Source: Poindextera sp035604135 (GTDB lineage: Bacteria; Pseudomonadota; Alphaproteobacteria; Caulobacterales; Caulobacteraceae). Taken from it: a stretch of DNA of 64,000 bases. The notes below the pieces were generated by a model. The model worked only from the letters and a program-made list of their open reading frames with translations, was not told the origin of the DNA and made no database searches. Position numbers and translations under genes: made by a program. This document shows positions 15,993 through 25,195 of the stretch, piece after piece (the stretch's first letter is position 1; every line of letters starts with the position of its first letter). The stretch is taken from positions 1-64,000 of the forward strand of contig DATNJB010000085.1 in NCBI GenBank assembly GCA_035604135.1, given 5' to 3'.

Positions 15993-17423
15993 ATGAACCT
16001 CGCAAACGCCATGATGCTTGCGCTGCCGGAGCTCTTCCTGGCCATCAGCGCGCTCGCGCTCCTGCTCGTGGGCGCGATGCTGCGCCCAAGCGCCGTCGCG
16101 GTCTGGGTCGCGTCGGGAGCTGCGCTCATCGTCGCCGCCGTGCTCGCCGCCATCGGCCCGCTCGGAACCGCGTTCGCCGGCGGCTTCGTCGCCGACCAGG
16201 CCGCGGCGTTCGCCAAGGTGGCGATCTATCTGGCGACGGCGGTTGCGCTGTTCCTAGGCTCCGGCTGGCTCGGGCGGCTCAAGGCGCGGCAGTTCGAGTA
16301 TCCGATCCTGATCCTGCTCTCGGCGCTCGGCATGGGGATCATGGCCTCATCCGGCGACCTGATCTCGCTCTACGTCGGCGTCGAGCTCCAGTCGCTCGCC
16401 GCTTACGTGCTCGCCGCCTTCCGCCGCGATGACGCCAAGGCCTCGGAGGCGGCGCTGAAGTACTTCGTGCTCGGCGCGCTTTCGTCGGGGCTTTTGCTCT
16501 ACGGCGCCTCGCTGATCTACGGCTTTGCTGGCTCGGTGAAGTTCGCCGATATCGCCGTCGCGGCCCACGCGGGCGCGGCGAACGGGGTGCTCTTCGGCCT
16601 CGTCTTCCTGATCTGCGGGCTGGCGTTCAAGGTCTCGGCCGCGCCGTTCCATATGTGGATCCCCGACGTCTACGAGGGCGCGCCGACGCCGGTCGTGGCC
16701 TTCTTCGCCGCGGCGCCCAAGCTCGCGGCCATGGTCCTGTTCGCGCGCGCGCTCGCCGACGCCTTCCCGGGCGCCGCCGATCAATGGCGGCAGGTGCTGA
16801 TCGTTATCGCCGTCATCTCCATGCTGCTGGGCGCGTTCGCGGGCCTCGTGCAGAAGAACCTCAAGCGTCTCTGGGCCTATTCCTCGATCGCCAACATCGG
16901 CTACGCGCTCGTCGGCCTCTCGGCCGGCACCCAGGAAGGCGTGCAGGCCATGCTCGTCTTCATGGTCCTCTACATGATCGACGTGACCGGTTTCTTCGCC
17001 TGCCTCATGGCGCTGAACCGCGACGGCAAGCCGATGGAGACCATGGACGACATGGCCGGCCTGATGCGTGAGCGGCCGGGCATGGCGCTGGCCATGACTG
17101 CGTTCGCCGTCTCGGCCATCGGCTTTCCGCCGTTCTCCGGCTTCTGGGCCAAGGTCTATGTGTTCAAGGCGATCATCGACGCCGGTTACGGCTGGGTCGC
17201 CGTGGTCGGCCTGGTCTCCAGCGTGGTCGCGGCCTTCTACTACCTGCGCCTGGTCAAGGTGATGTGGTTCGATCCGCCGGGCGGCGCGGTCGACGCAGGC
17301 CCCGCCGACGCCCGCGGGGTCGCCTTTGCGGCGGCGCTCTTCTCCTTCCCGGTCGTGCTCGTCGCGCTGATCGGTCTTGATCCATTGGCGAAGTCGGCTG
17401 CATCCGCCTTCGGGCTGGGCTAA
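15993..17423 (+). CDS. nuoN: NADH-quinone oxidoreductase subunit N
   Basis: Third antiporter-like subunit, 476 residues. Motifs: SLYVGVELQSLAAYVLAAF near residue 126, KVSAAPFHMWIPDVYEGAPT near residue 213 and LKRLWAYSSIANIGYALVG near residue 290. It ends the 14-subunit nuo set; birA begins 10 bases later, so the transcript may continue into the next three genes. Confidence 0.98.
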   Translation: MNLANAMMLALPELFLAISALALLLVGAMLRPSAVAVWVASGAALIVAAVLAAIGPLGTAFAGGFVADQAAAFAKVAIYLATAVALFLGSGWLGRLKARQFEYPILILLSALGMGIMASSGDLISLYVGVELQSLAAYVLAAFRRDDAKASEAALKYFVLGALSSGLLLYGASLIYGFAGSVKFADIAVAAHAGAANGVLFGLVFLICGLAFKVSAAPFHMWIPDVYEGAPTPVVAFFAAAPKLAAMVLFARALADAFPGAADQWRQVLIVIAVISMLLGAFAGLVQKNLKRLWAYSSIANIGYALVGLSAGTQEGVQAMLVFMVLYMIDVTGFFACLMALNRDGKPMETMDDMAGLMRERPGMALAMTAFAVSAIGFPPFSGFWAKVYVFKAIIDAGYGWVAVVGLVSSVVAAFYYLRLVKVMWFDPPGGAVDAGPADARGVAFAAALFSFPVVLVALIGLDPLAKSAASAFGLG

Positions 17424-17433
17424 GCTCAATCCC

Positions 17434-18183
17434 ATGACGTCGATCCGCACCGCGCCGCGCATACTGGCGTTCGACGTCGTCGATTCCACCAACGCGGAGG
17501 CGCGCCGGCGCGCCGAAGCCGGCGAGGCGGGTCCCGTCTGGATCACCGCGACCCGGCAGACGGCCGGCCGCGGCCGGCGCGGGCGGAGCTGGGAGACCGG
17601 GGCCGGCAACCTGGCGGCGACCCTGCTTATGGTCACCGACCGCCCTGCGGCCGAGGCCGCGCAGGTCTCCTTCGTCGCCGCCCTCGCCGTCGCCGACCTG
17701 GCCAGCGCCTACCTGCCGGCCGAGCGGGTGAAGCTGAAATGGCCGAACGACGTGATGGTCTCGGGCCGCAAGCTTGCCGGCATCCTGGTGGAGTCCGGCG
17801 CGCGGGAGGAGGGCGGCCTCTGGCTCGCCATCGGCATCGGCGTCAATCTGGCCAGCGCCCCGGCAGCCGCCGACCGGCCTGCCACCACCGTGGCGCATGA
17901 AGCCCAGACGCCGCCGCCGGAGCCGCTCGCCGCCCTGGAGGGCCTGGCCGCGGCGTTCTCCGAGTGGCTATTGCGCTGGGACGCGCGTGGCTTTCCGCCC
18001 ATCGCCGAAGCCTGGACCGAGCGCGCCTACGGGCTTGGCGAGACCTGCACCGCCCGGCTGCCCGGCGAGGAAATCGAGGGCGTCGCCGAGGGCCTGGACG
18101 GCGACGGCGCGCTTCGCCTTCGCCTGCGCGACGGACGCCTTCGCCGCATCACCGCCGGCGACGTCTTCTTCGGGGCGGCCTGA
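17434..18183 (+). CDS. birA: biotin--[acetyl-CoA-carboxylase] ligase
   Basis: A 249-residue biotin protein ligase that activates biotin with ATP and transfers it to the carboxyl carrier lysine. The catalytic domain shows the ATP/biotin loop GRGRRGRSW near residue 46, KWPNDVMV near residue 102 and the GILVE motif. No N-terminal DNA-binding domain is present, so unlike E. coli BirA it is not a repressor. The ATG at 17434 starts at the conserved region; the frame is open further upstream inside nuoN. The birA-coaX-rnj order after nuoN is common in alphaproteobacteria. Confidence 0.95.
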   Translation: MTSIRTAPRILAFDVVDSTNAEARRRAEAGEAGPVWITATRQTAGRGRRGRSWETGAGNLAATLLMVTDRPAAEAAQVSFVAALAVADLASAYLPAERVKLKWPNDVMVSGRKLAGILVESGAREEGGLWLAIGIGVNLASAPAAADRPATTVAHEAQTPPPEPLAALEGLAAAFSEWLLRWDARGFPPIAEAWTERAYGLGETCTARLPGEEIEGVAEGLDGDGALRLRLRDGRLRRITAGDVFFGAA

Positions 18184-18186
18184 GCC

Positions 18187-18972
18187 ATGCTGCTCGCCAT
18201 CGAGCAGGGCAACACCAACACGCTCTTCGCCGTGCACGACGGCGACGAGTGGACCGCCCAGTGGCGCGCGGCGACAGAATCCACCCGCACCGCGGACGAA
18301 TACGCCGTCTGGCTCGCCCAGCTCCTCGCCATGCGCGACCTGTCGATGAAGGACCTCGACGCCTGCATCGTCTCCAGCGTCGTGCCGCAGTCGGTGTTCA
18401 ACCTCAGGAACCTCGCGCGGCGCTACCTGCACACCGAGCCGCTGGTCGTCGGCGAGAACGTCGATCTCGGTATCCAGGTGCGCATCGACAAGCCGTCGGA
18501 GGCCGGCGCCGACCGGCTGGTGAACGCCATCGGCGCCCATGTCGCCTACCCGGGCGACCTGATTGTGGTCGACTCCGGCACGGCGACCACCTTCGACGTC
18601 GTCGCCGCCGACGGCGGCTTCGAGGGCGGCGTGATAGCGCCGGGGATCAATCTCTCCATGCAGGCGTTGCACGATGCGGCGGCCAAGCTGCCGCGCGTGG
18701 CGATCCGCCGCCCGGAGAGCAACCACGTGGTGGGCCACGACACGGTCGAGGCCATGCAGTCCGGCGTCTTTTGGGGCTACATCTCGATGATCGAGGGGCT
18801 CGTGCGGCGGATCAGGGAGGAGCGGGGCAAACCGCTCACCGTCGTCGGCACCGGCGGCATCGCCTCGCTGTTCGAGGGCGACACCGACGCCATCGACGTC
18901 TTCGACCACGACGTCACCATCCGCGGCCTTCTGGAGATCTACCGGCGCAACAAGGGCCGGCCGGCCGCATGA
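18187..18972 (+). CDS. coaX: type III pantothenate kinase
   Basis: A 261-residue CoaX-type kinase that phosphorylates pantothenate in the first step of coenzyme A synthesis. The ASKHA phosphate-binding loops are visible: EQGNTNT at residues 5-11, VDSGTATTFD near residue 128 and VVGTGGIASLF near residue 219; EAGADRLVNAIGAH is the conserved substrate-site segment. Three bases after birA; its stop overlaps the rnj start (ATGA). Confidence 0.96.
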   Translation: MLLAIEQGNTNTLFAVHDGDEWTAQWRAATESTRTADEYAVWLAQLLAMRDLSMKDLDACIVSSVVPQSVFNLRNLARRYLHTEPLVVGENVDLGIQVRIDKPSEAGADRLVNAIGAHVAYPGDLIVVDSGTATTFDVVAADGGFEGGVIAPGINLSMQALHDAAAKLPRVAIRRPESNHVVGHDTVEAMQSGVFWGYISMIEGLVRRIREERGKPLTVVGTGGIASLFEGDTDAIDVFDHDVTIRGLLEIYRRNKGRPAA

Positions 18973-20648
18973 CGGCCAATGCCAACGACGAGCTCGTCTT
19001 TCTGCCCCTGGGCGGGTCGAACGAGATCGGGATGAACTTCAACTGCTACGGTTACGGGCCTGCCCATGACCGCAAGTGGATCATCGTCGACGTTGGCGTG
19101 ACCTTTGGCGACGACACCACCCCGGGCGTCGAGATCATCATGCCGGATCCCGCCTTCATCGAGGAATGCGCCGACGACATCCTTGGCGTGGTGCTCACCC
19201 ACGCGCACGAGGACCACATCGGGGCCATGGGCTGGCTCTGGCCGAGGCTCGGCGCGCCAATCTACGCCACCCCGTTCACCGCCTTTTTGCTGCGCGAGAA
19301 GATGCGCGAGCGCGGCGTGCTCGACAAAGCGAAGATCACCGAGGTGCCGCTGAACGGGTCGATCAAGCTCGGCCCGTTCGACCTCACGCTGATCACGCTT
19401 ACCCACTCCATCCCCGAGCCGAACGGGCTGGCGATCCGCACCCCGCTCGGCGTCGTGCTGCACACCGGCGACTGGAAGATCGACCCCGATCCGCTGCTGG
19501 GCGGCGTGACCGACGAGGACGCCATCCGTCGCCTGGGCGACGAAGGCGTGCTGGCCATGGTCTGCGATTCCACCAACGTCTTCGTCGACGGGACCGCGGG
19601 ATCCGAGGCCGACGTGCGCGAAACGCTGAACCGGCTGATCGGCTCCCTGCACGGCAAGATCGCCGTCGCCTGCTTCGCCTCCAACGTCGCGCGCATGGAC
19701 TCCACCATCCGCGCCGGCCTGGCGAACGGCCGCCGCGCCTGCCTGGTCGGACGCTCGATGCTGCGCATGGCGGCCGCCGCCCAATCGGTCGGGCTCCTGA
19801 AGGGCCTGCCGCCGTTCCTCAGCGATAACGAGGCCGGCCGCTTCGGCGACGAGGACATCCTCTACCTCTGCACCGGCAGCCAGGGCGAGCCGCGCGCGGC
19901 GCTCTCGCGCATCGCCGACGGTACGCACCCGCACGTCAAGCTGGGCGCCGGCGACCACTGCATCTTCTCCTCGCGCATCATCCCGGGGAACGAGGTTCCC
20001 ATCCGCAATCTGCAGAACAAGCTCGCCGATCGTGGGATTCGTCTGTACACGGAGCGTGATCACCCGGGAATCCACGTTTCCGGCCACCCGTGCCGCGACG
20101 ACCTGACCGAGATGTACAGCTGGGCCAGGCCGCAGATCGCCATCCCCACCCACGGGGAGCGGCGGCATCTGCTCGAGCACGCCGCGCTCGCCCATGACCT
20201 GCAGGTGCCGCAGACCGTGGCGCCCCGGAACGGCGAGATGGTGCGCCTCGCGCCCGGCCGCGCGGAGATCATCGATGAGGTCCCCTCGGGCCGCCTCTAC
20301 GTCGACGGCGGCGTGCTCACGGTCGAGAACGGCGAGGCGTTGCGCGAGCGCCGGCACGCGTCCCACTCCGGCGTGCTGACCGTCGCCGTCGTCCTCGACG
20401 ATGACGGCCGCATTGCCTCGGGCCCGCAGGTGAACGCGATCGGCCTGCCCGGCGACGAGGCGACGCCCCTCGACCAAGCGCTCGACGACCTGGCCGACGC
20501 CGCCGAACAGGCAATCCGCGGCTTGAACGACTACGAACGTGAGGACGACCACCTGGTCGAACAGGCCCTGATGCGCACCCTCAAGCGCACCGCCTTCCGC
20601 ATCTGGGAGCGCCGCCCCATCGTCACCGCGACGGTGATGCGGGTGTAG
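18969..20648 (+). CDS. rnj: ribonuclease J
   Basis: A 559-residue beta-CASP metallo-beta-lactamase RNase with 5'-exonuclease and endonuclease activity in RNA maturation and decay. The metal motif is THAHEDHIGAMG (His78, His80, Asp82, His83); further motifs are CDSTN near residue 198, the beta-CASP segment and HVSGHP near residue 370. The start ATG 18969 overlaps the coaX stop; the same frame is open for a further kilobase upstream through birA/coaX, which is a shadow. Confidence 0.97.
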   Translation: MTANANDELVFLPLGGSNEIGMNFNCYGYGPAHDRKWIIVDVGVTFGDDTTPGVEIIMPDPAFIEECADDILGVVLTHAHEDHIGAMGWLWPRLGAPIYATPFTAFLLREKMRERGVLDKAKITEVPLNGSIKLGPFDLTLITLTHSIPEPNGLAIRTPLGVVLHTGDWKIDPDPLLGGVTDEDAIRRLGDEGVLAMVCDSTNVFVDGTAGSEADVRETLNRLIGSLHGKIAVACFASNVARMDSTIRAGLANGRRACLVGRSMLRMAAAAQSVGLLKGLPPFLSDNEAGRFGDEDILYLCTGSQGEPRAALSRIADGTHPHVKLGAGDHCIFSSRIIPGNEVPIRNLQNKLADRGIRLYTERDHPGIHVSGHPCRDDLTEMYSWARPQIAIPTHGERRHLLEHAALAHDLQVPQTVAPRNGEMVRLAPGRAEIIDEVPSGRLYVDGGVLTVENGEALRERRHASHSGVLTVAVVLDDDGRIASGPQVNAIGLPGDEATPLDQALDDLADAAEQAIRGLNDYEREDDHLVEQALMRTLKRTAFRIWERRPIVTATVMRV

Positions 20649-20737
20649 GCGCCACGCGCTTGCGGCGGCGGACCTTCCTATGAAAGGAATTGCGGGCCGC
20701 GCGCCTTGGCGGTCGCAGGGATTTCAGGACCTCTTTT

Positions 20738-22219
20738 ATGGACGGACCGATTTCGATTGGCGCGCGGCTTTCGGAGCTCGCGCGGGAGCGGCCGGAGCGG
20801 CCGGCGATCACCGATGAGCATCGCACCGTCACCTGGGCCGAGCTCGACCGGCGCACCAACCGGATTGCGCGGGCGCTCGAGAGCCTCGGCGTCAAGCAGG
20901 GCGACCTGGTCACGGTCGGCCTGCAAAACAGCGTCGACTATTTCGAGGCGGTCTATGGAATCTGGAAGGTCGGGGCGACGCCGCAGCCGATCTCCTGGCG
21001 CCTGCCCGCCCACGAGGCGGAAGCGGTCATGGCGCTCGCCGAAACGCCGATCCTGATCGCCGGCGAGACCATCGAGAGCAGCCGCCCGCGCTACGACGTC
21101 GACGCGCTGCTTGCCCTGTCGGGCGACGACAGCCGGGTCGAGGACCGCGTCCCGCCCATCTTCAAGGCCCCGACCTCCGGCGGCTCGACCGGCCGGCCGA
21201 AGCTGATCCTGGCCGGCCAGCCCGGAGTTGTCCTGCGCAGTCCCGCGGGCGCGACAGGCGGCTATCGGCTGACGAGTGAGGACGTGATGGTCATGCCAGG
21301 CCCGCTCTATCACAACGGCCCCTTCACCTGCGCGGTCACGGGCCTGAACCTCGGCGCCCATCTCGTCATCCTGCCTCGCTTCGACGCCGAGAAGACGCTG
21401 ACCGCCGTCCAGCAGCACCGCGCGAGCTGGCTCTACGTCGTGCCCACGATGATGAGCCGCATCTGGCGGCTCCCCGAGGGGGTGCGCGAAGGCTACGACG
21501 TCACCTCGCTCCAGACCGTCTGGCACATGGCTGCGCCGTGCCCGCCGTGGCTGAAGGAGTCCTGGATCGATTGGCTCGGCCCGGACGTGATCATGGAGCT
21601 CTACGCCGGCACCGAGGCGCAGGCCGCGACCATCATCACCGGCGCCGAGTGGCTCGAGCATCGCGGCTCGGTCGGCAAGGTGGCGTTCGGCGAAATGGCC
21701 GCCTTCGACGCTGACGGAAACCGGCTGCCGCCCGGCGAGATCGGCGAGGTCTACCTGCGCCGCCCGCCCGAGTTCCCGCCCTCCTACCAGTATCGGGGCG
21801 CCGAGGCGCGCACCTTGCCAGACGGCTGGGAGAGCCTGGGCGACATCGGCTCGTTCGATGCGGACGGCTATCTCTACCTCGCCGACCGGCGCACCGACAT
21901 GATCCTGGTCGGCGGCTCCAACATCTATCCGGCCGAGATCGAAGCGGCGCTGGACGAGCATCCGCTGGTGCAGTCGAGCGCGGTCGTCGGCCTGCCCGAC
22001 GAGGAGATGGGCGCGACCTTGCACGCCATCGTCCAGCCGCGCGAGGGCCTGACCGAGGCGGCGCTGCGCGAGCACCTGCGCGACATGCTGGTCACCTACA
22101 AGCAGCCCCGCACCTACGAGTTCGTGCCTGAGAACATCCGCGACGACGCTGGCAAGGTCCGCCGCACCCAACTCCGCGACGAACGCATTGCGCGCATGAA
22201 GACGACGGCGACCGCCTGA
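20738..22219 (+). CDS. AMP-dependent acyl-CoA synthetase/ligase
   Basis: A 493-residue class I adenylate-forming enzyme that activates a carboxylic acid as acyl-AMP and then as the CoA thioester. Motifs: TSGGSTGRPKLILAG near residue 148 (P-loop), YAGTEAQAATIITG near residue 289, DIGSFDADGYLYLADRRTDM near residue 370 (hinge) and GGSNIYPAEIEAAL near residue 391. The C-terminal GKVRRTQLRDE supplies the catalytic Lys region. The substrate cannot be told from sequence. ATG 20738 is chosen over a TTG at 20690. The gene converges on an MFS gene with palindrome copy B between them. Confidence 0.88.
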   Translation: MDGPISIGARLSELARERPERPAITDEHRTVTWAELDRRTNRIARALESLGVKQGDLVTVGLQNSVDYFEAVYGIWKVGATPQPISWRLPAHEAEAVMALAETPILIAGETIESSRPRYDVDALLALSGDDSRVEDRVPPIFKAPTSGGSTGRPKLILAGQPGVVLRSPAGATGGYRLTSEDVMVMPGPLYHNGPFTCAVTGLNLGAHLVILPRFDAEKTLTAVQQHRASWLYVVPTMMSRIWRLPEGVREGYDVTSLQTVWHMAAPCPPWLKESWIDWLGPDVIMELYAGTEAQAATIITGAEWLEHRGSVGKVAFGEMAAFDADGNRLPPGEIGEVYLRRPPEFPPSYQYRGAEARTLPDGWESLGDIGSFDADGYLYLADRRTDMILVGGSNIYPAEIEAALDEHPLVQSSAVVGLPDEEMGATLHAIVQPREGLTEAALREHLRDMLVTYKQPRTYEFVPENIRDDAGKVRRTQLRDERIARMKTTATA

Positions 22220-22222
22220 CCA

Positions 22223-22312
22223 ACCACCAAGCACACCAAGCACACCAAGCACACCAAGGGTTCTGAGAGGGTGCAGCCGCGGTTAGTCAGAACCCTTGGT
22301 GTGCTTGGTGGT
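22223..22312. repeat. period-9 palindromic element, copy B
   Basis: Left arm 22223-22266 is ACCACCAAG followed by three perfect CACACCAAG units and GGTTCTGA. Right arm 22287-22312 is the exact inverse of ACCACCAAG, CACACCAAG and GGTTCTGA. The arms are therefore identical except that the left has two extra 9-nt units. The element fills the gap between two convergent genes (stops at 22219 and 22348), where a bidirectional terminator would be expected. Confidence 0.95.
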
Positions 22313-22347
22313 CGAAATCGACCATGCCGCTTCGCGGCGTCGGTCGA

Positions 22348-23502
22348 TCAAGCGGCCAACATGACCCGCGCGCCGGAGTAGTGCCGCCAGAGGATCCAGG
22401 CTGAAGCGGCGACGGCGGGGAGGGCCAGGAGGATCGGGATGGCCAGCGAGCCGCCGGCGGCGACGATGGCGGCGGCCGAGAGGCAGGCGAAGAAGCAGCC
22501 CACGTCCCAGCCGCCCTCGGTCGTCATGTGGAAGCGGAAGCTGCAGGGCGAGGCCTTGGCCAGGTTGTAGGTCACGGTCCCCAGCGTCGGCGACAGCAGC
22601 GGGATGAGCAGCGCGCCAAGCGCGTTCGCCCCGACGGCGAGCCACGGCAACCCGATGCTGGCCGCGCGCGAGACGACGATGAGCGTTGCGAGGCCGTAGG
22701 TCGCGGCCACCGCCCGGCGTCCGCCGCCGAGGTCGATGTGGCGTCCGAACACCAGCGCGCAGACCGCGCCAACCGCGCCCGCCAGCGCCATCGCCCCGCC
22801 ATAGGCCGCAAAGCTCTGGTGCAGGGTCACGAAGAGCGCGATCTGCCAGATGAAGACGTAGCTCGCGTCGAACCAGCCATCGGCGGCCAGTAGCGCGCCG
22901 GCCACCCGCGCCGCGCGGTAGGCGCCCGGCGCCTCCGGCGCAACCGCGACATTCGGCGCGCCGATCAGCGGCAGCACCGCCAGGAGCTGCACGATGCCGA
23001 CAGCGCCGAACGCCCAGCGCGGGCCGAACGTGATCAGGGCCGCCGCGCCCATCAGCGGCGCGACGATGCCGATCGCCGCCGTCAACGCCTCGCGCACGCC
23101 GATCTGGCTGCCGCGATGCTCGGCGTCCCCGATCTGCGCGAAATAGGCGTTGTAGGCGACCCAGTAGACCATGTCGGAGATGGCCGAGACGACACAGAGC
23201 ACGGCCAGCATCGGGCCCACGCCCTGCACCTCGGCCAGCACCGGGTATTCGACGGCAAGGCCGATCGTACCGACGATCAGCATCGGCCTGACGCCGAACC
23301 GCCTCGCCGGCCAGATCAGCAGCGGGCGCACGCAAAAGCGGCCGCCGACGATCGCCGCCTCGGCGAGCAGCGTCATCGGGACTGAGACGCCGGCGCGCAA
23401 CAGGAAGGCGAAGAAGAAGACGCCCCCGGCGCCGACCGCGAGCGCGCGGACGCCGGAGTGCAGATTGACGCGATTGACCGCGTCATTGGTGAAGAACGGC
23501 AT
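22348..23502 (-). CDS. MFS transporter
   Basis: A 384-residue major facilitator superfamily permease with about 11-12 hydrophobic segments spread along its length (for example GVRALAVGAGGVFFFAFLL, VPMTLLAEAAIVGG, ALTAAIGIVAPLMGAAALI). A basic loop (WPARRFGVRP) between helices 2 and 3 and GRHIDLGGGRR in the central loop fit the family. The substrate is unknown; no typical sugar or drug signature is seen. Start ATG at 23502. Divergent from the PLP decarboxylase gene across a 249-nt gap with hairpins. Confidence 0.85.
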   Translation of the reverse strand: MPFFTNDAVNRVNLHSGVRALAVGAGGVFFFAFLLRAGVSVPMTLLAEAAIVGGRFCVRPLLIWPARRFGVRPMLIVGTIGLAVEYPVLAEVQGVGPMLAVLCVVSAISDMVYWVAYNAYFAQIGDAEHRGSQIGVREALTAAIGIVAPLMGAAALITFGPRWAFGAVGIVQLLAVLPLIGAPNVAVAPEAPGAYRAARVAGALLAADGWFDASYVFIWQIALFVTLHQSFAAYGGAMALAGAVGAVCALVFGRHIDLGGGRRAVAATYGLATLIVVSRAASIGLPWLAVGANALGALLIPLLSPTLGTVTYNLAKASPCSFRFHMTTEGGWDVGCFFACLSAAAIVAAGGSLAIPILLALPAVAASAWILWRHYSGARVMLAA

Positions 23503-23632
23503 GGGATAACCGAGGAGCGACGTTGTGGGGCGAGTCGGGCGAACCGGCTCGGGCGTCGCTAGGCGCTACGAATTCGGTCCCACACGGCAAAGCCGCTCCT
23601 CGGACGGTGCAGCGAGTTTGCATCGCCAGTCG

Positions 23633-23731
23633 CCGCCTCGCAAGGCGGAACAAGCCCGCCCCATTGTCCTGCTGCGTCCGAAAACCGCGAGACGACCCGC
23701 TCGCAAGGCCGCACAAGCTTGTCGGACAAGC
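23633..23731. repeat. hairpins and direct repeat in the 23503-23751 gap
   Basis: The gap between the divergent MFS and decarboxylase genes holds a 6-bp hairpin (CCGCCT-CGCA-AGGCGG, 23633-23648), a perfect 7-bp palindrome (GCTTGTC-G-GACAAGC, 23717-23731) and two direct copies of a 19-mer 63 bp apart (23637-23655 and 23700-23718, 17 of 19 identical, beginning CTCGCAAGGC). Several small open frames overlap it, but none has a convincing start or composition. It may be a promoter region with operators or part of an intergenic repeat. Confidence 0.5.
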
Positions 23732-23751
23732 CTGTTTGCCTGGAGTTGAGC

Positions 23752-25146
23752 GTGAGCGCAGAGACTGACGCCCTTGAGCGGGCCTACCACCATGCCCTGA
23801 CCTATCTCGCCGGGCTCGACGCACAGTCGGTCAGCGCAACGACATCGGCTGCAACGTTGCGCACCCGCCTGGCCGCGCCGCTTCCCGAGACCGGAACGCC
23901 GGCGGCAAGGGTGATCGACGACCTCGTCGCGGCGACCGAAGGCGGTCACGTCGGCTCGGCCGGCGGCCGCTTCTTCGGCTGGGTCATCGGCGGCGCGCTG
24001 CCGTCGGCGCTCGGCGCCGACTGGCTGACGTCGACCTGGGACGAGAACACGACGATCGCCGCCAGCGGGCCAGCCGGCGCGGCCGTCGAGGAGGTCGCCG
24101 GCGCCTGGATCAAGGAGGTGCTCGACCTGCCGCGCGAGGCGTCGTTCGCGTTCACGACCGGCTGCCAGATGGCGCATGTCACTGGCCTCGCGGCGGCCCG
24201 CCACGCGTTGCTCGCCCGCGAAGGCTGGGACGTCGAGGAGCAGGGGCTGTTCGGTGCGCCGCCGATCCGGGTGCTGGCGAACGACCAGCGCCACGGCTCG
24301 GCCGTCAGGGCGCTGCGGTTTCTCGGTTTGGGCGCGGGGTCCTTGCGGTCGCTTCCGACGCGGGACGGGCGGCTCGGCCGCTCGACGCTAGAGCAGGCTC
24401 TGGCGGACGGCGGCGGGCCGACGATCGTGCTATTGAACGCCGGCGATTTGAATCTCGGCGCCTTCGACGACTTCACGCGGCTCATCCCCATCGCTAGGGC
24501 CGCCGGGACTTGGGTGCATGTCGACGGCGCCTTCGGGCTCTGGGCGCGAGCGAGCCGGGAGCACCGCGCGCTGACCGAGGGCGTCGACCTGGCTGACTCC
24601 TGGGCCACCGATGCGCACAAGTGGCTGAACACCCCGAAGGACATCGGCGTCGCCATCGTACGCGACGCTGTGGCGCACCGGGCCGCGATGACCCAGAGCG
24701 CGAGCTACATCGACACCAGCGGCGAGCTGCGCGACGCCATCGATTGGACGCCTGACTGGACCCGCCGCGCCCGCGGCCACGCTGTCTATGCCGCGCTCCG
24801 CGAACTCGGCCGGAAAGGGGTCGCCGACATGATCGACCGCTGCTGCCGGCAAGCGGCGACGATGGCGGAAGGGATCGCGGCCCTGCCGGGCGCAGAGCTG
24901 GTCGCGCCCGCGATCCTGAACCAGGCGATGGTTCGCTTTCCAGATCCGCGCGCCAGCGACGACGACGCTCACGATCGCCAAACGCTGGCGGTGATCGATG
25001 CGGTGAACGCGAGCGGCGAAGCCTACTTCAGCGGGACAGTCTGGCAGGGCCGTCGCGCCATGCGCATCAGCGTCTGCAACTGGCGCACGACCGACCGCGA
25101 CGTCGAACGCGCGGTCGCGGCGGTCGCGGCTGCGCTTAGGGGCTGA
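23752..25146 (+). CDS. PLP-dependent group II decarboxylase
   Basis: A 464-residue fold-type I pyridoxal-phosphate enzyme of the aromatic amino acid/glutamate decarboxylase group. The Schiff-base lysine is Lys290 in ATDAHKWLN; the cofactor carboxylate/aspartate region is HVDGAFGLWARAS, and FTTGCQMAHVTGL near residue 136 binds phosphate. The GTG at 23752 with CTGGAG upstream is preferred over an ATG at 23719 that lies in the hairpin. The substrate amino acid cannot be read from sequence. Confidence 0.88.
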   Translation: MSAETDALERAYHHALTYLAGLDAQSVSATTSAATLRTRLAAPLPETGTPAARVIDDLVAATEGGHVGSAGGRFFGWVIGGALPSALGADWLTSTWDENTTIAASGPAGAAVEEVAGAWIKEVLDLPREASFAFTTGCQMAHVTGLAAARHALLAREGWDVEEQGLFGAPPIRVLANDQRHGSAVRALRFLGLGAGSLRSLPTRDGRLGRSTLEQALADGGGPTIVLLNAGDLNLGAFDDFTRLIPIARAAGTWVHVDGAFGLWARASREHRALTEGVDLADSWATDAHKWLNTPKDIGVAIVRDAVAHRAAMTQSASYIDTSGELRDAIDWTPDWTRRARGHAVYAALRELGRKGVADMIDRCCRQAATMAEGIAALPGAELVAPAILNQAMVRFPDPRASDDDAHDRQTLAVIDAVNASGEAYFSGTVWQGRRAMRISVCNWRTTDRDVERAVAAVAAALRG

Positions 25147-25195
25147 ATCGCCGCCCGCCTTCATTCGGCGGCCCGGCGGTGCTACCCACGCGCCC

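Noticed and set aside
17964..20648. Extended 894-residue RNase J starting inside birA
   Set aside because: Conserved sequence begins only at ATG 18969, which overlaps the coaX stop; the upstream part is out-of-phase reading of birA and coaX.
22223..22266. CRISPR-like array from the repeated CACACCAAG units
   Set aside because: Units are contiguous 9-mers without spacers, and an inverse copy follows; there are no cas genes.
23483..23824. Small open frames in the gap ahead of the PLP decarboxylase
   Set aside because: No ribosome-binding sites, Arg/Ser-rich products, and overlap with hairpins.
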